A stretch of DNA of 64,000 nucleotides from Lentzea waywayandensis (GTDB taxonomy: Bacteria > Actinomycetota > Actinomycetes > Mycobacteriales > Pseudonocardiaceae). Under the pieces are notes generated by a model, which worked only from the letters and a program-made list of their open reading frames with translations, was not told the DNA's origin and ran no database searches. This document shows positions 60,144 to 64,000 of this stretch, piece by piece; position 1 is the stretch's first letter; every line of letters starts with the position of its first letter. The stretch lies in NCBI RefSeq assembly GCF_900115955.1, contig NZ_FOYL01000021.1:1-64000 (forward strand), read 5' to 3'. The position numbers and the translations under genes were made by a program.

Positions 60144-61803
60144 GGTTCCGCAACCGGTGCAGCGCAAGCCCGAGTTGCAGCTCCAGGTCGTTCTCGGTGC
60201 GCCAGTCGGCACCGAGGACGTCGCTGACGCGGTCCAGCCGCTTGAGGAGCGTGTTGACGTGCACGTGCAACGCGCGCGCGGTCGCCGCGACGTTGGCACG
60301 GTGGTCGTAGTAGGCGCAGAGGGTTCCGACGAGATCGGTTCCGCGCCGTTGGTCGTATTCGGCGAGGGGACCCACTGACTCGGCGAGGAAGCGGTCGAGC
60401 TCGCCCGCCCGGTCCACGTCGAAGATCAACGCGTAGAGGGAGTACCGGCCGGTCGTGGCGCCGCGGTCGGTGTGCCCCAGCGCCCGCATGACCGCGCCGC
60501 ACCGGCCGGCCAGGGAGAACGCGCGCGACCAGTCGTGGTTGACCGCCCGCTCCCCCACGACGACGACGGGAGCGCCTGACGCGCGCCGCAGCCGGCGGTG
60601 GACCTCCTCGACGGTGCGGTCGTCGTCCGCGCTGGGCACGATCATCGTCGCCCGGCCGAGGTGTTCGCCCGCCAGTCCGGAACGGTCCCTGGCGATGTCG
60701 TGCAGGTGGCGCACGAGGTCGGCGGAGGACGCCGGCGAGTCCGCGACGAGGACCAGGTTCAGCCGGTCGGCGTTGATGTGACGGGCCTGGGCGCGCGAGC
60801 GCTGGGAGGGGCTGATCCCGGGGCCGCCGACCATCAGCTCGGTCAGCAGTTCGCCGCTGAGCCGTTCGCTCGCGTCGGCGACAGCGCGTTCCTTGAGGAT
60901 CAGCAAGCCGAGGATGTGCGTGGCCCGTTCGAGCGTGCGCAGGTCCATGTCCTCCGAGACACCGTTCCCCTGCAACGCTTCGCGACTCCACGACAGCGCG
61001 CCGAGGTAGCTGTCACCCGCCCTGATCGGGGCCACGCTGTGCGCGACCCCCTCGGCGTCGACCGAGGTCGTGACCCGGCCGGAGTGATGTCCTGCAGCCC
61101 TGTCGAGCACGACCACGCTCCCGCCGAGCTGACCGGCGAGGAGCTGCGCGACGTCGTCCGGCGTGCCTCCTTCCAGCACCACGCCCGTCAGGGTCTCGTG
61201 GATCGCCTGCGCCCGTTCGACGACGGTCATGTGCTCCTGCAGGTCCTGCAACGCTTTCCGGCTCTTCTCGTAGAGACGGGCGTTGTCCAGCGCCACCGCG
61301 GCGTGGTCGGCGAACGCGCTCAGCAACGCGATCTCGCCCGCGTGGAACGACCGCTCGGAGCGGTACGCGGCGAACAGCGCGCCCACCACCTCGTCCCGAA
61401 TCACCAGCGGCACACCGAGAAGAGCGACCAGGTCCTCGGTGCCGACCAGCACGTCGAAGCCCGCGTCGTGGTCGATGAGGGTCGAGGCGGCGTAGTTGGG
61501 CACCCACTGCGGACGCCGCGTGGCCAGCACCTTGCCGCCGAGGCCGACGCCGGCCGGGATCGTGGCGCTCAGGAACGCGGCGGAGATCGTTCCCTCCGCC
61601 GCCTTGGCCGAGAGCCTGCCGTCCGCGACGAGCGAGAGGTAGGTGAAGTCCGTGCCCATCAGGTCGTGGGCGTGGCGGACGATCGACTGGAGCACGGCGT
61701 CGAGCTCGCCGAGAGCCGTGAGCGACTTCGCCGTCGCGTACAACGACGCCAGTTCGCGCTGCCGGCGCACGAGTTCGTGCGACTCACTCGGGTCGATGGT
61801 CAC
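60136..61803 (-). CDS. GAF-domain PucR/CdaR-family regulator
   Basis: A 555-aa regulator. A GAF sensor domain spans about 20-180 (LGELDAVLQSIVRHAHDLMG, GVGLGGKVLATRRPQWVPNY, LLSAFADHAAVALDNARLYE). A short coiled segment leads to a CdaR/GGDEF-like middle region (about 300-470). The C-terminal PucR HTH is LVGTLCAYYDHRANVAATAR and ALHVHVNTLLKRLDRVSDVLG. Such proteins control purine, sugar-acid or aromatic catabolism. It is divergent from the MHS transporter (144 bp) and likely regulates it. Confidence 0.88.
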   Translation of the reverse strand: MTIDPSESHELVRRQRELASLYATAKSLTALGELDAVLQSIVRHAHDLMGTDFTYLSLVADGRLSAKAAEGTISAAFLSATIPAGVGLGGKVLATRRPQWVPNYAASTLIDHDAGFDVLVGTEDLVALLGVPLVIRDEVVGALFAAYRSERSFHAGEIALLSAFADHAAVALDNARLYEKSRKALQDLQEHMTVVERAQAIHETLTGVVLEGGTPDDVAQLLAGQLGGSVVVLDRAAGHHSGRVTTSVDAEGVAHSVAPIRAGDSYLGALSWSREALQGNGVSEDMDLRTLERATHILGLLILKERAVADASERLSGELLTELMVGGPGISPSQRSRAQARHINADRLNLVLVADSPASSADLVRHLHDIARDRSGLAGEHLGRATMIVPSADDDRTVEEVHRRLRRASGAPVVVVGERAVNHDWSRAFSLAGRCGAVMRALGHTDRGATTGRYSLYALIFDVDRAGELDRFLAESVGPLAEYDQRRGTDLVGTLCAYYDHRANVAATARALHVHVNTLLKRLDRVSDVLGADWRTENDLELQLGLALHRLRNLT

Positions 61804-61947
61804 GACGCCATTGTTGCTCAGCCGCCGGTGGTGGAAAGGCCCACCAGATCAACGCGAGGGGTGTGTGATCCAGACCTCAGCCAAAGGGTGCCGCCGCCCT
61901 AGCATTGGCCGTCATCACCTGCCGGTTCACCGACGAAGGCGGCATGT

Positions 61948-63312
61948 ATGGCAACCCCTCTGGCCCAGCCCGAAGAACAGTCCGCGACCCGGCGCCGGGG
62001 CTTCCGCAAGCTGCTGACCGCGGGGCTGATCGGCAGTTCGATCGAGTGGTACGACTTCTTCCTCTACGGGACCGCGGCCGCGCTGGTGTTCCCCAAGGTG
62101 TTCTTCCCGCAGTCTTCTGCGCTGACCGGGACGCTGCTCGCGTTCAGCACGTTCTGGGCGGGGTTCGTGGCGCGTCCGATCGGCGGGGTGCTCGCCGGGC
62201 ACTTCGGTGACAAGTACGGGCGCAAGCCGGTCGTCGTGGCCTGCCTCGCGCTCATGGGCGGCGCGACGTTCCTGATCGGCTGTCTGCCCGGCGCGTCGGC
62301 GGTGGGTGCGCTGGCACCGATCCTGCTGGTGACATTGCGCTTCCTTCAAGGGCTCGCGGCAGGCGGCCAGTGGGGCGGCATCATGCTGCTGCTCACTGAG
62401 TCGGCGAGCCCGAAACGGCGCGGGTTCGCTGGAACCTTCGGGCAGACCAGCGTTCCCGTCGCCGTGATCATCTCGAACCTGATCTTCCTGGCCGCCAGCG
62501 GCCTGATGCCGAACGACGCGTTCCTCAGCTGGGGCTGGCGGATCCCGTTCCTGCTCAGCGTCGTGATGTTCGCGGTGGTCCTCTACATCCAGTCCAAAGT
62601 GGAGGACACGCCGGAGTTCCGCGAGCTGCAGCAGGAGGTGGTGCGACCGGAACGCGCCGTCGTCAGGGCACCGCTCGCGCAGGTCATCCGGAGCAGGTGG
62701 GGCACGATCCTGCTCGCCTGCGGGATCCTCTCGGCCACCAACAGCCTCTTCTACGTCAGCATCGCCGGACTGCTGAACTACGGCACCACGTCCCTCAAGC
62801 TCGACCGCGTTCCGCTGCTGACGGTCGTGCTGCTCAGTTCCGTGGCGATGCTCGCGGTCCTGCCCTGGGCCGGGCACGTCTCCGACCGGATCGGGCGCCG
62901 TCCGCTGATCCTCATCGGCGGCCTGGGTGTCGCGTTGTGGGGCTTCCCGTACTTCGGGCTCGTCAACACCGCGTCGCTGCCGCTGATCTTCGTCGCCGTG
63001 GTGGTGGGATTCATCTTCCAGAGCCTCACGTACGGCCCGATCGCGAGCTTCCTCGGCGAACTGTTCGCGCCCAACGTCCGCTACTCGGGCGCGTCGCTGT
63101 CCTACCAGCTCTCCGCGATCATCATCAGCGGTGGCACGCCGTTCCTCATGACCGCGCTCATCGCTCAGACCGGCAGCACAGTGCCGGTGGCCGCCTACAT
63201 CACGCTCATGGGGCTGATCACCTTCGTCAGCGCGTGGTTCCTCCCCGAGACGAACCCCGCCGAGGTCCGCGAGGACCCGCTGGCCGTCCCCGGCACGCAC
63301 CTCTACCGCTGA
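61948..63312 (+). CDS. MHS-family MFS transporter (metabolite:H+ symporter)
   Basis: A 454-aa 12-helix transporter. The N-terminus LIGSSIEWYDFFLYGTAAAL and HFGDKYGRKPVVV with LRFLQGLAAGGQWGGIMLL are hallmarks of the metabolite:H+ symporter (MHS) family (ShiA, ProP, KgtP relatives). The C-terminus has GAFPYFGLV-like helices and FLPETNPAEV. MHS proteins take up shikimate, citrate, alpha-ketoglutarate or aromatic acids. The next gene, a tannase-like esterase, starts 13 bp downstream, so uptake of a released acid is plausible. Confidence 0.9.
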   Translation: MATPLAQPEEQSATRRRGFRKLLTAGLIGSSIEWYDFFLYGTAAALVFPKVFFPQSSALTGTLLAFSTFWAGFVARPIGGVLAGHFGDKYGRKPVVVACLALMGGATFLIGCLPGASAVGALAPILLVTLRFLQGLAAGGQWGGIMLLLTESASPKRRGFAGTFGQTSVPVAVIISNLIFLAASGLMPNDAFLSWGWRIPFLLSVVMFAVVLYIQSKVEDTPEFRELQQEVVRPERAVVRAPLAQVIRSRWGTILLACGILSATNSLFYVSIAGLLNYGTTSLKLDRVPLLTVVLLSSVAMLAVLPWAGHVSDRIGRRPLILIGGLGVALWGFPYFGLVNTASLPLIFVAVVVGFIFQSLTYGPIASFLGELFAPNVRYSGASLSYQLSAIIISGGTPFLMTALIAQTGSTVPVAAYITLMGLITFVSAWFLPETNPAEVREDPLAVPGTHLYR

Positions 63313-63325
63313 AAGGGAGTCCGGC

Positions 63326-64000
63326 GTGAGGCCTCTTGCTGTGCTTTCGACCGTGCTTCTGTTACCGGGAATGACCTTTCTCGGTGCCGTCCCGGCCGGC
63401 GCGACGACCGCGTGCGCGGACCTGAACCAGGTGAAGATCCCGGCCTCGGTCATCAGCCTGCCTACCACCGGCGGCCGCGTCACAGCGGCCGCCGTCACGT
63501 CCAGTGTCGTGAGTGGACAGACGATCGAGTACTGCCAGGTCGACGCCGACCTGCATCCCGTCGACCGGTCCGCGCCCGCCATCAAGATGCGCGTCGCGCT
63601 GCCGCACGGCTGGAACGGCAAGGCGTTGATGTTCGGTGGCGGCGGCTACAACGGAACGATTCCCGCACTGACGGGGAACGTGCCGTTCGCCGCTCCGGAC
63701 GCGCCGGCACCCTTGGCGCGGCGGTACGCGACGTTCGCGAGCGACTCCGGCCACCAGCAGGGCCCGGCGTCGGTTCCGTCGCTGGACGGCTCGTTCGGCG
63801 TGAACGACGAGGCGGTGCGGAACTTCGCCGCCGGAGACGCGCTGAAGAAGACGCACGACGCGAGCCTGTTCCTGATCCGGCGCGCCTATGGAAAGAATCC
63901 CGCCGAGACGTACTTCGCGGGCGGTTCGACGGGTGGCCGTGAGGCACTCATCGTCGCTCAACGCTGGCCGCGGGCGTTCGACGGCGTGATCTCGGGCTTT
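63326..64000 (+). CDS. Tannase/feruloyl esterase-family secreted protein (partial)
   Basis: The gene runs off the right edge; 225 codons are present. GTG start at 63326 with AAAGGGAG upstream. A signal peptide ends around PAGATTACADL. The enzyme begins with MFGGGGYNGTIP, DSGHQQGPAS and the nucleophile motif YFAGGSTGGREALIVAQRWP (GxSxGG), typical of fungal/bacterial tannases and feruloyl esterases. The acid and His residues lie beyond the window. A TTA codon (63362-63364, codon 13) sits in the signal peptide. It is co-oriented with, and 13 bp after, the MHS transporter gene. Confidence 0.85.
   Translation, partial: MRPLAVLSTVLLLPGMTFLGAVPAGATTACADLNQVKIPASVISLPTTGGRVTAAAVTSSVVSGQTIEYCQVDADLHPVDRSAPAIKMRVALPHGWNGKALMFGGGGYNGTIPALTGNVPFAAPDAPAPLARRYATFASDSGHQQGPASVPSLDGSFGVNDEAVRNFAAGDALKKTHDASLFLIRRAYGKNPAETYFAGGSTGGREALIVAQRWPRAFDGVISGF

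Noticed and set aside
1..64000. CRISPR arrays, tRNA or rRNA genes, insertion sequences, phage genes
   Set aside because: No regularly spaced repeats, cloverleaf-like sequences, transposase or integrase motifs were found.

Overview
The window is high-GC actinobacterial DNA. Codon usage, dense overlapping genes, GTG/TTG starts, many DesK/LuxR-type two-component pairs, TetR/MFS pairs and large secreted multidomain hydrolases suggest a filamentous Pseudonocardiales-type actinomycete (Lentzea, Saccharothrix or Actinosynnema are plausible). The genus is inference. I found no rRNA, tRNA, CRISPR array, insertion sequence or phage gene; the region reads as chromosome.

Layout. 1-2.4 kb: the 5' part of a ferric-reductase-like membrane gene and a LuxR/histidine-kinase pair. 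2.5-5.4 kb: substrate-binding lipoprotein, MBL hydrolase, VOC protein and AraC regulator. 5.4-7.9 kb: a secreted GH18 chitinase with a DasR-like operator. 8.4-9.8 kb: a probable copper-responsive locus with two CsoR-like palindromes between DUF4396 and a DUF6153/DUF305 pair; both genes of that pair carry a frameshift. 9.8-17.5 kb: YdcF-like protein, two tiny conserved-looking proteins, phosphotransferase, IclR regulator with aldehyde dehydrogenase, and an overlapping operon of a membrane-anchored serine hydrolase, histidine kinase and response regulator. 17.5-21.6 kb: DHA2 exporter with its TetR repressor and operator, DUF427 protein and PRPP synthetase. 22-25 kb: two tandem secreted tripeptidyl-aminopeptidase-like hydrolases. 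25-28.6 kb: a UPF1-like helicase with a C-terminal nuclease-like domain and a phosphotransferase.

28.6-36 kb: secreted S8 protease, group-2 sigma factor, CorC/CNNM membrane protein, RsbW-like ATPase, membrane protein and a third kinase/regulator pair. 36-39.3 kb: FadR-type regulator with VOC protein, cytochrome P450 and TetR regulator. 39.3-51.3 kb: a block of secreted degradative enzymes: a 1025-aa S8 protease, an S9 peptidase, and two tandem large proteins with discoidin, CARDB, CBM6-like and parallel beta-helix modules resembling GH87 alpha-1,3-glucanases. A strong hairpin after the second contains the ribosome-binding site of a universal stress protein gene. 52-58.5 kb: three small envelope proteins, an esterase, a broken saccharopine-dehydrogenase-like remnant, a neutral ceramidase, and an EamA exporter opposite a LysR regulator. 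58.5-64 kb: acyl-CoA ligase, GAF/PucR regulator, MHS-family transporter and the start of a tannase/feruloyl-esterase-like secreted enzyme, plausibly for aromatic-ester use.

The main theme is extracellular degradation of polymers (chitin, alpha-glucan, protein, ceramide, phenolic esters) under several separate regulators. TTA leucine codons in two secreted enzymes and one response regulator hint at bldA-type developmental control. Function calls rest on motif recognition by eye, without database searches.
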